Made by a program: the position numbers and the translations under genes
In this document: positions 1-11,628 of the stretch, one piece after another
Layout of the letters: the number at the start of each line of letters is the position of its first letter
How positions within the stretch are numbered: the first letter of the stretch is position 1
Notes under the pieces: generated by a model
The model's input: only the letters and a program-made list of their open reading frames with translations
What the model was told of the DNA's origin: nothing
Databases searched by the model: none
From: Actinomadura luzonensis
GTDB taxonomy: Bacteria > Actinomycetota > Actinomycetes > Streptosporangiales > Streptosporangiaceae
Reading direction: 5' to 3'
Assembly: GCF_022664455.2 (NCBI RefSeq)
Contig: NZ_JAKRKC020000002.1
Location: 2,046,001-2,110,000 of the forward strand
Length of the DNA: 64,000 nt

Positions 1-410
1 ATCTGCACGGCCTTGCCCTGCCAGAAGACCAGAGCACGGTAGTAGATCGTGTCGCCGTTCTCGTCGCCGATATGCCAGATGCCGGAGATGGCGCTGTTGG
101 CGGGGGCGACGTAGTTCGAGCTGCTCTCCTTGGTCTTGGTGCCCCAGATGTCCAGCTTCAGCACCGTCGCCTGGACGCCGTCGATCCAGATCTGGCCGCA
201 GCGGAACGTGGTGTCGCCGTTCTCGTCACCGCGGTGCTCGCGGCCGATCAGCACCTCGTTGGTCGCGCAGTGGAACCTGCTGTCCGCCTGCTTCAGCGTC
301 ACGGGCTGCGAGGGGCGGATCTCGATCGAGGCGGCCGCCGCGGGGGCGGTGGGGAGCAGGGCGAGCGCGGCCGCCGTCGCCAGCGCCGCCATGATGCTTT
401 TCTTGATCAT
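1..410 (-). CDS. Secreted protein with GDENGDT repeats (3' end outside window)
   Basis: The start is ATG at 410; the reading frame is open to base 1, so the C-terminus lies outside the window. Residues 1-27 form a clear signal peptide: a basic start (MIKKS), a long Ala/Leu-rich core and an APAAAA cleavage region. The mature part has two copies of a short motif, GREHRGDENGDTTFRC and GIWHIGDENGDTIYY, each a Gly-Asp-Glu-Asn-Gly-Asp turn followed by Thr and an aromatic residue, with Cys residues between. This looks like a small repeat-built extracellular fold (dermatopontin-like motifs are similar), but I do not recognise a family with certainty. It lies 50 bp downstream of the AfsR-like gene on the same strand. 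Confidence 0.7.
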   Translation of the reverse strand, partial: MIKKSIMAALATAAALALLPTAPAAAASIEIRPSQPVTLKQADSRFHCATNEVLIGREHRGDENGDTTFRCGQIWIDGVQATVLKLDIWGTKTKESSSNYVAPANSAISGIWHIGDENGDTIYYRALVFWQGKAVQ

Positions 411-460
411 GGGATCAGCTTGCGCGGCGGCTCTTGTCGCTCACTGGAGAATGAGTGGGA

Positions 461-3034
461 TCAGCCTCCCAGCAGCGCCAGCAGGCTGCGGGCGTTCGCC
501 GCGCCCTGGCCGTCGCCGGTCTGCTCGAAGACCTCCAGCGCCGCCCTGGCCAGCTCGCCCGCGCGGCCCGGCGCGCCCTCCGCCCGGCCCACCCTGGCCA
601 GGGCCAGCAAGGCGTGCGCGTCGAGCAGCCGGTCGCCGAGGCGCACCGCGATGCCCCTGGCCCGCTCGGCGGCCGCCCTGGCCTCGGCCTTGGCGCCCTG
701 CGCCAGGCGCACCGCCGACAGGTCGAGGAGCGTGTCGGCCTGCCGGTGCCGGTCGCCCAGCTCGGTCAGGCGCTCCACGGCGTCCAGCAGGCGGGCGGCG
801 GCCTCCTCCAGCCGGCCCGCCCGGCGCAGCACCGCGCCGAGCACCCGCTCGGCGTCGGCGGCGTCGCGCTGGTTGCCGGCCGCCTCCAGGCAGGCCAGCA
901 GCGCCCGCTCGGCCTCCTCCAGCCGGCCGCGCTCCAGATGCACCCGGCCGAGGCGGCGCCTGGTGTGGTTGACCTCCCGGGTGCGGCCCTGCCGCAGGAA
1001 CATGCCGAGCGCCAGCCGCAGCCGCTCGTGGGCGAGGTCCCACTCGCGCTCGGCCAGGCGCAGGTCGCCCTGGTCGAGCAGGATCAGCGCCTCGCCCCGG
1101 TCGTCGCCGGCCCGCCGGGCGGACTCCAGCGCCCGCCCGCTCACCGCCCGCCAGTCGTCGAGGTAGCGGTGGCGCTCCAGGAAGGGCGACAGCAGGTGCG
1201 CCAGCCGCCAGCACGGCTCGTCGAGCCCCGCCTCGTGCAGGTCGGCCACCAGGCTCACCAGGAAGGGCCGCTCGGCCTCCAGCCACTCCACCGACTCCCT
1301 GATGTCCCTGGTGGCGACCGTCGTCGCCGGGTCGCCGGACACCAGCGAGAAGCGTGAGGCCTGCACCCGGGCCAGCGCCAGCGCCGACACCTTCGCCAGC
1401 ACGCCGGGCAGCGGCTGCTCGCGGGCGAACAGCCGGGTCAGGTCGTGCAGCCGGTAGCGGACCTGGCCCGCCACGTCCACGCCGTGCGTCTCCAGCAGCC
1501 CCGCGTCGACCAGCGCCTCGGCCCCGCCGCCGAGCTGGTCGGTGAGCCAGTCGGCGAAGTCGGGGGCCGACAGCGCGCCGAGGCCGCGCAGCGTCAGCTT
1601 GGCCGGCTCGGGCAGGCCATCGTAGCCGATGGCGAACACGCTGCGCACCGTCTGGTCGCCCGCGTGCAGCCCGTCGAGCCGCTTGTGCTCGTCCTCCAGC
1701 AGCCCCACCAGGTAGTCGGCGGTCCAGCTCGGCCGGGCGGCCAGGCGGGAGCCGGCGATGCGCAGCGCGATCGGCAGGCCGCCGCAGAAGCGGGCCAGCC
1801 GGCGCAGCGCGTCGTCGGCGGGCCGGCCCGAGCTGGTGGTCAGCAGCTCCAGCGACTCCTCCGCGCCCAGCACGCCCACCGACAGCCGGGTCGCGCCGGT
1901 CAGGCCGCCCAGCGACGAGCGGCTGGTCACGACCGTCGGGCAGGACGTCAGCAGCGGGCGCACCTGGGCCTCGTCGGCGGCGTTGTCCAGCAGCACCAGC
2001 AGGCCCCGGTTGGCCGTGTAGGTGCGGAACAGCCGGCCGCGCTGCTCCAGCCCCGCCGGGATGGCCTGCGCCGGGCAGCCGAGCCAGCGCAGGAAGTCCT
2101 CCAGCACGGCGGCGGGGGCCGTGGTCTCGCGCAGGTCGGCGTACAGGATGCCGTCGGGGAACGACGCGCGCGCCCGCCAGGCCGCGTGCACCGCCAGCGC
2201 CGACTTGCCCGCCCCCGCCTGGCCGTGCACCACGACCTGGCCGCCGATCACCCGGTCGAGCAGGTCGGCGCGGCCGGTGAAGGCCTGGATGTCGGGCGGC
2301 AGCAGCACCGGCGGGCCCGCCGACACGTGCAGCGACACGTCGTCGTGCAACATGCGGTGGTAGAGGAGCTGCAGCTCCGGGTCCGGCTCGATGGCGTGGC
2401 CGCCGTCGAGCTGGTCGCGCAGCACCGCGTACGCGGCCAGCGCCTCCACCCGCCGCCCGCTGCGGTAGAGCGCCAGCATGTACTGGCCGCGGAACCGCTG
2501 CCAGAGCGGATGCTGCTTGGTGAGCCGCTTCAGCTCGGCCAGCAGCTCGCGGTGCCGGCCCGCCTCCAGATCGGCCTGCACCCGGCGCTCCAGCGCGAGC
2601 AGCCGCAGCTCCTCCAGCTCCTCGCGCAGTCGCCGGGTCTCCACCCAGCGCTCGCCGTCGGGGTCCACGTCCTCCAGGACGGGGCCGCGCCACAGCGCCA
2701 GCGCCTCCTCGTACGCGCCCCGGTCCACCAGCAGGCGGAAGCGGTCCACGTCCACCTGCTCGTCGCCGATCGCCAGCACGTACGCGCCCGACACGGTGGT
2801 GATCACGTCCTTGCCGAGGAGCTGGCGGAGCTGGCCCACGTACCCGCGGACCAGGGAGTCGGAGCGGTCGCCGCCCTCGCGCGGCCACAGCAGCCGGCGC
2901 AGCCGTTCCACGGTCAGCGGGCGGCCCGCGTTCAGCAGGAACATCGCCAGCAGGTCGCGGTGCTTGGGGGTGGTCGGCGTGCGCACGTGGTCGCCGTCGC
3001 GCACGTCGAGCGGCCCCATGATGCGAAATTCCAC
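461..3034 (-). CDS. AfsR/SARP-family regulator (BTAD, NB-ARC ATPase, TPR)
   Basis: A cytoplasmic transcription factor of about 857 residues. Domain order: OmpR-type winged helix (about 1-85, MEFRIMGPLDVRDG start), BTAD helical repeat domain (about 93-235), an NB-ARC/STAND ATPase with Walker A GQAGAGKSALAV and Walker B LLVLLDNAADEAQ, then TPR-like helices to the end. Family members activate secondary-metabolite or nutrient genes. I chose the GTG at 3034 because GAAGGAAGG precedes it; an upstream ATG at 3094 would overlap the divergent kinase start. The divergent neighbour is a Ser/Thr kinase 34 bp away, which recalls the AfsK-AfsR phospho-relay of Streptomyces. That functional link is inference. 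Confidence 0.88.
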   Translation of the reverse strand: MEFRIMGPLDVRDGDHVRTPTTPKHRDLLAMFLLNAGRPLTVERLRRLLWPREGGDRSDSLVRGYVGQLRQLLGKDVITTVSGAYVLAIGDEQVDVDRFRLLVDRGAYEEALALWRGPVLEDVDPDGERWVETRRLREELEELRLLALERRVQADLEAGRHRELLAELKRLTKQHPLWQRFRGQYMLALYRSGRRVEALAAYAVLRDQLDGGHAIEPDPELQLLYHRMLHDDVSLHVSAGPPVLLPPDIQAFTGRADLLDRVIGGQVVVHGQAGAGKSALAVHAAWRARASFPDGILYADLRETTAPAAVLEDFLRWLGCPAQAIPAGLEQRGRLFRTYTANRGLLVLLDNAADEAQVRPLLTSCPTVVTSRSSLGGLTGATRLSVGVLGAEESLELLTTSSGRPADDALRRLARFCGGLPIALRIAGSRLAARPSWTADYLVGLLEDEHKRLDGLHAGDQTVRSVFAIGYDGLPEPAKLTLRGLGALSAPDFADWLTDQLGGGAEALVDAGLLETHGVDVAGQVRYRLHDLTRLFAREQPLPGVLAKVSALALARVQASRFSLVSGDPATTVATRDIRESVEWLEAERPFLVSLVADLHEAGLDEPCWRLAHLLSPFLERHRYLDDWRAVSGRALESARRAGDDRGEALILLDQGDLRLAEREWDLAHERLRLALGMFLRQGRTREVNHTRRRLGRVHLERGRLEEAERALLACLEAAGNQRDAADAERVLGAVLRRAGRLEEAAARLLDAVERLTELGDRHRQADTLLDLSAVRLAQGAKAEARAAAERARGIAVRLGDRLLDAHALLALARVGRAEGAPGRAGELARAALEVFEQTGDGQGAANARSLLALLGG

Positions 3035-3068
3035 TCGGCCTTCCTTCGGAGGGGGGATCTCGATCAGA

Positions 3069-6536
<3,468 letters not shown>

Positions 6537-6576
6537 TGAAGACCCCTGGCCCTCCACCTGGCCGGGCGGCCCCGCC

Positions 6577-7008
6577 TCACCAGGCCGCGAGCTGAAACCA
6601 GACGGCCTTGCCCGTGGGCGTGGCCGTCCATCCCCAGTCGCGGCTCAGCAGCCCGACGATGCCGAGCCCCCGCCCGCCGTCGTCCCACACGCTCCCGGCC
6701 CCGGGAACGGGCGGCTCCGGGCAACGGTCGTGCACCTCCACGGTCAGCAGCCGCTCCTCCCTGATCACGACGATCCGGGCGGGAGCGTGCGGCAGAGCGT
6801 TGGTGGCCACCTCGGAGACCAGCAGCTCGGCCGTCTCACCGGTCGTGCTATCGGCGCCCCAGTCGTCGGCCAGGTCGCGGACGAATCTCCGGACGGAGCC
6901 GACGCAGCGGGGATCGGGCGGCATCCACCGCTCGCCCAGCACGTCCGAAGCCGCAAGACGAGCCCTGGCGAGCGCCTGACGTTGAACTGCGGGCGAGGGA
7001 GGGCACAT
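6577..7008 (-). CDS. ATP-binding anti-sigma-type regulator (HATPase_c_2)
   Basis: A small GHKL ATPase of the RsbW/SpoIIAB-like family common in actinomycetes. The N box is TAELLVSEVATNAL (ATP/Mg contact), followed by the G1 region VWDDGGRGLGIVGLL and a short C-terminal strand with TPTGKAVWFQL. Such proteins bind or phosphorylate anti-anti-sigma partners, or act near XRE/DUF397 regulators as here. The longest frame starts at 7008, where its ATG shares a CATG palindrome with the start codon of the divergent XRE gene. That geometry leaves no upstream ribosome site, so the true start is probably internal (GTG about residue 23, or Met29). Confidence 0.8.
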   Translation of the reverse strand: MCPPSPAVQRQALARARLAASDVLGERWMPPDPRCVGSVRRFVRDLADDWGADSTTGETAELLVSEVATNALPHAPARIVVIREERLLTVEVHDRCPEPPVPGAGSVWDDGGRGLGIVGLLSRDWGWTATPTGKAVWFQLAAW

Positions 7009-7786
7009 GACCGACTTCTACGCGCCTCAGGCGATCTGGGGACGGGAGCTCCGGCACTACCGCAAGACCGCCGGCCTCACCCAGGGGCAACTCTCGGAAC
7101 GCATCCACTTCAGCGAAGGGCTCATCAGCGGGGTCGAGACGGGCCAGCTCCCGGCCAGCCCCGAGTTCGCCGAGTCCTGCGACAAGCTCCTAGAGACGGG
7201 CGGCGCGCTGCGACGGCTGCTCGACTGGCGGAAGGGGCAAGTGTTCCCGTCCTGGTTCGGCCGATGGCACGAGAAGGAGCAGGTGGCCGTGGGGTTGCGG
7301 ACGTATCAGCCACTGTTGATCCCGGGCCTGTTGCAGACCGAGCGGTACGCCCGCGCGTTGCTGCGCGGCGACGAGGCGGCAGTCGAAGGCCGCATGAAGC
7401 GGCAGGCGATCCTCAGCCGTGAAGAGCCTCCTCCGCCCATGGCCCGATACGTCATCGACGAGGCCGTTCTGTACCGAGCCGTCGGCGCGCCCGACCTGAT
7501 GCGAGAGCAGCTGGCCCGGCTGCTGGAAGCCGTGGGCGAGCGGTTGAGCCTCCAGGTCGTGCCGCACGAGCTTCACTCCGGCCTGATGGGCGGGTTCGTC
7601 GTGGCGACGCTGGAGGATGGCACGGACGTTCTCTACGTCGAAACAGCCGTACGCGGCATCACCACAAGCGATCCAGAAGACGTGGTGCTGGGTATAGAGC
7701 GATTTGATGCCATCCGCACCGAGGCTCTGCCCCAGGGCATGTCTCTTGACCTGATCAAGAAAGCGGTGGAGGAAAGATGGACCTGA
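7007..7786 (+). CDS. XRE-family helix-turn-helix regulator with DUF5753 domain
   Basis: A 259-residue DNA-binding protein: HTH about 12-70 (LRHYRKTAGLTQGQLSERIH), then the DUF5753 domain (LLIPGLLQTERYARALLRG, and DVLYVETAVRGI near the end). It is the standard architecture of the actinomycete Scr1/WhiJ/BldB-associated regulators. A strong GAGGGAGGG lies just before ATG 7007. The next gene, a DUF397 protein, overlaps its 3' end by 10 bp, so the two are translationally coupled. In Streptomyces such pairs affect development and have been described as toxin-antitoxin-like; their role here is inferred from family and context. Confidence 0.93.
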   Translation: MTDFYAPQAIWGRELRHYRKTAGLTQGQLSERIHFSEGLISGVETGQLPASPEFAESCDKLLETGGALRRLLDWRKGQVFPSWFGRWHEKEQVAVGLRTYQPLLIPGLLQTERYARALLRGDEAAVEGRMKRQAILSREEPPPPMARYVIDEAVLYRAVGAPDLMREQLARLLEAVGERLSLQVVPHELHSGLMGGFVVATLEDGTDVLYVETAVRGITTSDPEDVVLGIERFDAIRTEALPQGMSLDLIKKAVEERWT

Positions 7787-7989
7787 CGAAGGCGCAGTGG
7801 CGCAAATCCAGCTTCTCCGGCGACAACGGCGGTGAGTGCGTCGAAGTCGCCGAGCTGCCCGATGCCGTCGCCGTCCGCGACTCCAAGGACCCCGGCGGCC
7901 CCAAGCTGTTGTTCACCCCCGCCGAATGGGACGCCTTCCTGGCCGGGGTCAAGGCCGCGGAGTTCGATCGCCGTCCGCCCAGGCCATAG
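7777..7989 (+). CDS. DUF397 small protein
   Basis: A 70-residue protein with the family hallmarks: WRKSSFSGDNGGECVEVAELPD, then VAVRDSKDPGGPKLLFTPAEWDAFLAGVKAAEF. It overlaps the XRE/DUF5753 gene by 10 bp and should be made in step with it. DUF397 proteins partner the neighbouring XRE regulator. Its last 41 bp overlap the convergent Mut7-C gene, so the two 3' ends are antisense to each other. Confidence 0.93.
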   Translation: MDLTKAQWRKSSFSGDNGGECVEVAELPDAVAVRDSKDPGGPKLLFTPAEWDAFLAGVKAAEFDRRPPRP

Positions 7990-8689
7990 CGGTCTGCACG
8001 ATCTCCTCCAGGCGGCCGCTGTGGGCGCCGCGCCAGTACACCTGGCCGCAGTCGCGGCACCGGCCGTAGGCGTCGTAGTGGCGTCTCGTGCCCGACTCAA
8101 GGAGCGGCGCGACCTCCTGCTTCTCGACCGGGTCCAGCTCGCCGTTGCAGGCCGTGCAGCGGGTCCACGGGCGGAGCGGCGGGGAGAAGCGGTCGAGAAG
8201 GTCGCGGAGCTGGTCGGCGGGGTCGGAGCCGCGGACGTACGCGCCGAGCCAGAGCGCGCGGCGGCGCAGCAGACCGCGGTCCTGGGTGAGCAGGACGCGG
8301 CGCTCGGCGTTGGCCTGCACCACGAGCGCCGGGTCGTCCATGTCGTTGTGGTAGGCGGTGTCGATGCCGAGCAGGCGCAGGCGGCGGGCCAAGGTGCCGA
8401 GGTGCACGTCCAGCAGGAAGCGCGGCCCGGCGGGGAGCCGCTGGGGGCGGGGGACGGGCGGGACCTCCGCCACCTCGCCGGGCGCGAGCTGGTGGGAGGC
8501 GGGCACCGGGCGGCCGTCCACGGTGAGCGGGCCCACCTCGGTCAGCGGGATGCCGGCCGACTCGACGTGGTGGCCGAGGGTGGAGGTGCCGTCGGGCGTC
8601 ACCTCGTGCCACTCCCGCCGGCGGCTCACGGGCAGGAACATCCTCAGCTCTGGGGCGATGCGCAGGCGAGCGGTGGTCACAGGCTCCAT
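7949..8689 (-). CDS. Mut7-C PIN-like RNase domain protein with ubiquitin-like N-terminus
   Basis: A 246-residue protein. The N-terminal about 80 residues resemble the Ub-Mut7C beta-grasp domain (LRIAPELRMFLP, VDGRPVPASHQLAPGEVAEVPP). The remainder is Mut7-C: FLLDVHLGTLARRLRLLGIDTAYHND with the acidic residues of a PIN-type nuclease, LTQDRGLLRR, and a four-Cys zinc ribbon (CTAC and CRDC). This family is predicted to be an RNase; substrates are unknown. Start ATG 8689 has no Shine-Dalgarno and is only 26 bp from the divergent TAXI gene. Confidence 0.88.
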   Translation of the reverse strand: MEPVTTARLRIAPELRMFLPVSRRREWHEVTPDGTSTLGHHVESAGIPLTEVGPLTVDGRPVPASHQLAPGEVAEVPPVPRPQRLPAGPRFLLDVHLGTLARRLRLLGIDTAYHNDMDDPALVVQANAERRVLLTQDRGLLRRRALWLGAYVRGSDPADQLRDLLDRFSPPLRPWTRCTACNGELDPVEKQEVAPLLESGTRRHYDAYGRCRDCGQVYWRGAHSGRLEEIVQTAMAWADGDRTPRP

Positions 8690-8703
8690 TCTGGGCCAGC
8701 GGA

Positions 8704-8709
8704 TAGCGT
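8704..8709 (+). promoter_or_regulatory. -10 box of a leaderless transcript (TAXI gene)
   Basis: TAGCGT fits the actinomycete TANNNT -10 and ends 6 nt before the ATG at 8716. No ribosome-binding sequence precedes that ATG, so transcription probably starts at or next to the start codon. Confidence 0.55.
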
Positions 8710-8715
8710 GAGTTC

Positions 8716-9624
8716 ATGTCCATTACCCGCCGAACGCTGCTCGGGCTGCCCCTGGCGGCGGCGGCGTGCTCGGGCGGCGGGACGCCGGCGGCGGAGCTGC
8801 GGCTGGTGACGGGGCAGGCGGGCGGCGCGTACGGGCAGCTCGGCGACCGGCTGGCGGCGGAGCTGCGGCGCGACGGCCTCCGGGTGAAGGTGCTGCCCAC
8901 CGCGGCGAGCGTGCAGAACCTGACGATGATGGCCGAGGGGCGGGCCGACGTCGGGTTCGCGCTGGCCGACACCGCCGACGACGCGATCAGGGTGCGGCGG
9001 CAGGCGGTGTCCGCGCTCGGCCGGGTCTACATGAACTACGTGCACCTGGTGGTGCCGGCCGGGTCGGCGATCACCGGGGTCGGCGGGCTGGCCGGGCGGC
9101 GGGTGTCGATCGGGGCGCAGGGGTCGGGGACGGCGGTGACCGCCACCCGCGTGTTGTCCGTGGCCCGGCTGGAGCGCCCACCGGAGCTGCGGCGGCTGGA
9201 GCTGGACGCGTCGGTCGCGGCGCTGCGGGCGGGCGAGGTGGAGGCGTTCTTCTGGTCCGGCGGGGTGCCGACGCCCGCGCTGGAGGCACTCGGCGGGGAG
9301 ATCCGGCTGGTGCCGCTGGACGCGATGGTGACGGTGCTGCGGCGCGAGTTCGGCCCGGTGTACGAGCACGGCACCGTGCCCGCGGGCGCGTACGGCGCCG
9401 CCCGGCCCGTGGCGACCATCGGCACGCCCAGCTACCTGATGTGCCGCACGTCGCTGCCGGCCGACGTGGCGTACACGATCCTCGACACCGTGTTCCGGGC
9501 CCGCGACCGGCTGCAGGCGCCGTCCGCGCCGGGCGGGCGGCTGGACCCCCGCTACGCCATCGGCACCGGCGTGGTGCCGCTGCACCCGGGCGCGGTCCGC
9601 TACTACCGCTCCGTCTACGGCTGA
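8716..9624 (+). CDS. TAXI-family TRAP-type solute-binding lipoprotein
   Basis: A 302-residue protein with a twin-arginine-like start (MSITRRTLLGLP) and a lipobox AAAACSGG, so it is probably a membrane-anchored extracellular lipoprotein exported by Tat or Sec. The mature protein follows the TAXI pattern: LVTGQAGGAYGQLGDRLA, SVQNLTMMAEGRADVGFALADTA, and a C-terminal TPSYLMC region. TAXI proteins bind dicarboxylates or amino acids such as glutamate for TRAP transporters. No TRAP permease gene is nearby, so it may deliver ligand to a distant permease or act as a sensor. The convergent cupin gene overlaps its 3' end by 10 bp. Confidence 0.88.
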   Translation: MSITRRTLLGLPLAAAACSGGGTPAAELRLVTGQAGGAYGQLGDRLAAELRRDGLRVKVLPTAASVQNLTMMAEGRADVGFALADTADDAIRVRRQAVSALGRVYMNYVHLVVPAGSAITGVGGLAGRRVSIGAQGSGTAVTATRVLSVARLERPPELRRLELDASVAALRAGEVEAFFWSGGVPTPALEALGGEIRLVPLDAMVTVLRREFGPVYEHGTVPAGAYGAARPVATIGTPSYLMCRTSLPADVAYTILDTVFRARDRLQAPSAPGGRLDPRYAIGTGVVPLHPGAVRYYRSVYG

Positions 9625-10175
9625 CCCGCGGGGCTGTCCCAGCCGGAGACGAACCAGCTCACCTCGCCGGTGTCCGGGTCGTAGGCTCGCCGCCTGAGCG
9701 TGCCGAGGTTGCCCCCGTAGACGTGCAGGCCGACGGTGGGCCCGTCCCCGGCGGCCTCGACGGCGTGGACGTCGTCGTCGGTCGTGCAGCACACGGTCAC
9801 CTGCCCGCGCCGCCACACCTGCTCGCCGGCCGGCGTCAGGGGCCGGCCCGGCTCGACCGGCTTGACGTAGCGCGTCTCCCGTTCGGCGCCCGCGTACACC
9901 CCGGCGACGCCCCACGTCTCGTGGCCGTGCACCGGGGTGCGCCGGCCGGCGTCCCACACCACCGACACCAGGCACCAGGATTCGTCGGGCGCGATGTGGA
10001 GGGGATAGTTGACGTGCCGGCCGGCGACGGGCCGGGTGACCTCCGGAGGCAGCCGGTGGCCGCCGGCCAGCAGCCCGGCCAGCAGGTCCGCGACCCGGGC
10101 GGTCAGCTCATGCTCGTCGTGGACCTCCCGCACCAGCGCGTCGACGTCGCGGATGAAGGTCTCCACGGCCGTCAC
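9615..10175 (-). CDS. Cysteine-dioxygenase-like cupin (thiol dioxygenase family)
   Basis: A 186-residue protein of the double-stranded beta-helix superfamily. Metal-ligand motifs are visible: RRTPVHGHETWGVAGVYAG supplies two His, with GLHVYGG as the third-His strand. The fold and length match bacterial cysteine or 3-mercaptopropionate dioxygenases, Fe(II) enzymes oxidising a thiol to a sulfinate; the exact substrate cannot be told. Start GTG 10175 is chosen because its GTGA overlaps the stop of the upstream reductase gene, giving translational coupling, with AAGGG just upstream. Confidence 0.82.
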   Translation of the reverse strand: MTAVETFIRDVDALVREVHDEHELTARVADLLAGLLAGGHRLPPEVTRPVAGRHVNYPLHIAPDESWCLVSVVWDAGRRTPVHGHETWGVAGVYAGAERETRYVKPVEPGRPLTPAGEQVWRRGQVTVCCTTDDDVHAVEAAGDGPTVGLHVYGGNLGTLRRRAYDPDTGEVSWFVSGWDSPAGQP

Positions 10176-10819
10176 CGGCCCTTGGCGGTGAAGGTCAGGT
10201 GGGTGACGCCGCTGGGCGTGGAGACCGCCTCGATGTCGTACGCCTCCTCCAGCGACTCCAGCCCGTCCCAGAGCCGCACGCCGCGCCCGAGCAGGATCGG
10301 CACCTGGACCACGTGCATGTGGTCGACCAGGCCCTCGGCGACGAAGTCGCGGATGATGGTGGGCCCGCCGCCGAGCCGCACGTCCAGGCCGCCGGCCGCG
10401 TCGCGGGCCTGCTTGAGCGCGTCGGCGGGGGAGGCGTCGAGGAAGTGGAAGGTGGTGCCGCCCCGCATCTCGATCGAGGGGCGCGGCCGGTGGGTGAGGA
10501 CGAAGACCGGCGAGTGGAACGGCGGGTTGGGGCCCCACGCGCCCCGGTAGCCGGGGTCGTCCTGCCAGCCGGGCGGCCCGAACTTGCCGGCGCCCATGAT
10601 CTCGGCGCCGATGCCCTGGCCGTGCATGGTGGCGAACGCGTCGTCGGCGCCGGTGCCGCCGCCCTCGCCGCCGCCCATGGCGTACCAGTAGTGGGTGGCG
10701 AACATCCATTCGTGCAGCCGCTCGCCGGCGTGCCCGAACGGGCGGCCGGGGGCCTGGCCCTCGCCGGTGCCGAAGCCGTCCAGCGAGATCGCGAAGTTGT
10801 GCACGCGCAGCCTGCTCAT
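10172..10819 (-). CDS. Dihydrofolate reductase/RibD C-terminal domain protein
   Basis: A 215-residue soluble reductase of the RibD_C fold. It begins MSRLRVHNFAISLDGFGTG and has the NADPH-binding stretch AEIMGAGKFGP, the central VFVLTHRPRPSIEM, and LGGGPTIIRDFVAEGLVDHMHVVQVPILLG, all typical of the family. Physiological substrates of these proteins are mostly unknown. Start ATG 10819 follows GGGAGG. It heads a two-gene unit with the cupin dioxygenase and is divergent from a TetR gene at 10906, the likely local regulator. Confidence 0.87.
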   Translation of the reverse strand: MSRLRVHNFAISLDGFGTGEGQAPGRPFGHAGERLHEWMFATHYWYAMGGGEGGGTGADDAFATMHGQGIGAEIMGAGKFGPPGWQDDPGYRGAWGPNPPFHSPVFVLTHRPRPSIEMRGGTTFHFLDASPADALKQARDAAGGLDVRLGGGPTIIRDFVAEGLVDHMHVVQVPILLGRGVRLWDGLESLEEAYDIEAVSTPSGVTHLTFTAKGR

Positions 10820-10854
10820 GATCGGTGTCCTCCCGCTGAACTGTGTCCCTGAGA

Positions 10855-10869
10855 TACTGTGTACGATAG
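10855..10869. promoter_or_regulatory. Candidate promoter/operator between RibD-like and TetR genes
   Basis: The 86-bp divergent gap holds TACTGT and TACGAT, both usable as -10 boxes, inside a partly symmetric stretch (ACTGTGTACGAT). A TetR dimer could cover both promoters here. The symmetry is imperfect, so this is only a candidate. Confidence 0.3.
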
Positions 10870-10905
10870 AGACGGTTATCCGGGAAGACAAGAGGGAGAA
10901 CGGCG

Positions 10906-11628
10906 ATGCCGGTCAACGGGAGCCAGAAGGCGATGGCCGACCTGCTGTGGGGCCTGCGCAAACCGTCCAGCAGAGGCCCCAGGCCCGCCTTCGACGTCGA
11001 CCGGATCGCCCGCGCCGCCGTCGCGGTCGCCGACGCCGACGGGCTGGAGGCGGTCTCCATGCAGCGCGTGGCCGCCGAGCTCGGCTTCACCAAGATGGCC
11101 TTGTACCGCTACGTCAACGACAAGGCCGAGCTGGTCGCCGTCATGATCGAGGCCGCGGTCGGCGCGCCCCCCGACCTGAGCGGCGTGACCGGCTGGCGGG
11201 CCGAGCTGGAGGAGTACGCCCGGCAGCTCTCCGCCGTCTGGCGGCGGCACCCCTGGCTGCCGTCGGTCACCACCGGCGACCGGGTGATGGGCCCGCGCGA
11301 GACCGCCTGGCCGGAGAGCGCCCTCGGCGCCCTGGCCGGCACGCCGCTGACCGAGCGCGAACGCCTGGACGTGATCACGCTGGTGTCCAACCACGTCCGC
11401 GCCACCCACGCGGCCGCCACCCCCGGCACCCAGACCTGGACGGACGGCGCCGCCGCGCCGATCATGCGCGACCTGCTCCTGCGCAACGCCGACCGGTTCC
11501 CGCTGCTCGCCGGCAACCACGCCACGACCCCGGCCGGCACCGTCGGGGACTTCGGCCTGCGCGTCATCCTCGACGGCCTCGAACAGGCCATCGCCCGGCG
11601 CGCTACGGAAGACGCAGCTCGACCGTGA
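10906..11628 (+). CDS. TetR-family repressor (tetracycline-repressor-type C-terminus)
   Basis: A 240-residue regulator. HTH about 35-80: IARAAVAVADADGLEAVSMQRVAAELG followed by FTKMALYRYVNDKAELVAVM. The C-terminal ligand domain begins with GWRAELEEYARQLSAVWRRHPWL, as in TetR_C members that sense drugs or metabolites. A GAGGGAG ribosome site precedes ATG 10906. It is divergent from the RibD-like/cupin pair, which it probably controls. The last 26 bp overlap the convergent histidine-kinase gene. Confidence 0.9.
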   Translation: MPVNGSQKAMADLLWGLRKPSSRGPRPAFDVDRIARAAVAVADADGLEAVSMQRVAAELGFTKMALYRYVNDKAELVAVMIEAAVGAPPDLSGVTGWRAELEEYARQLSAVWRRHPWLPSVTTGDRVMGPRETAWPESALGALAGTPLTERERLDVITLVSNHVRATHAAATPGTQTWTDGAAAPIMRDLLLRNADRFPLLAGNHATTPAGTVGDFGLRVILDGLEQAIARRATEDAARP

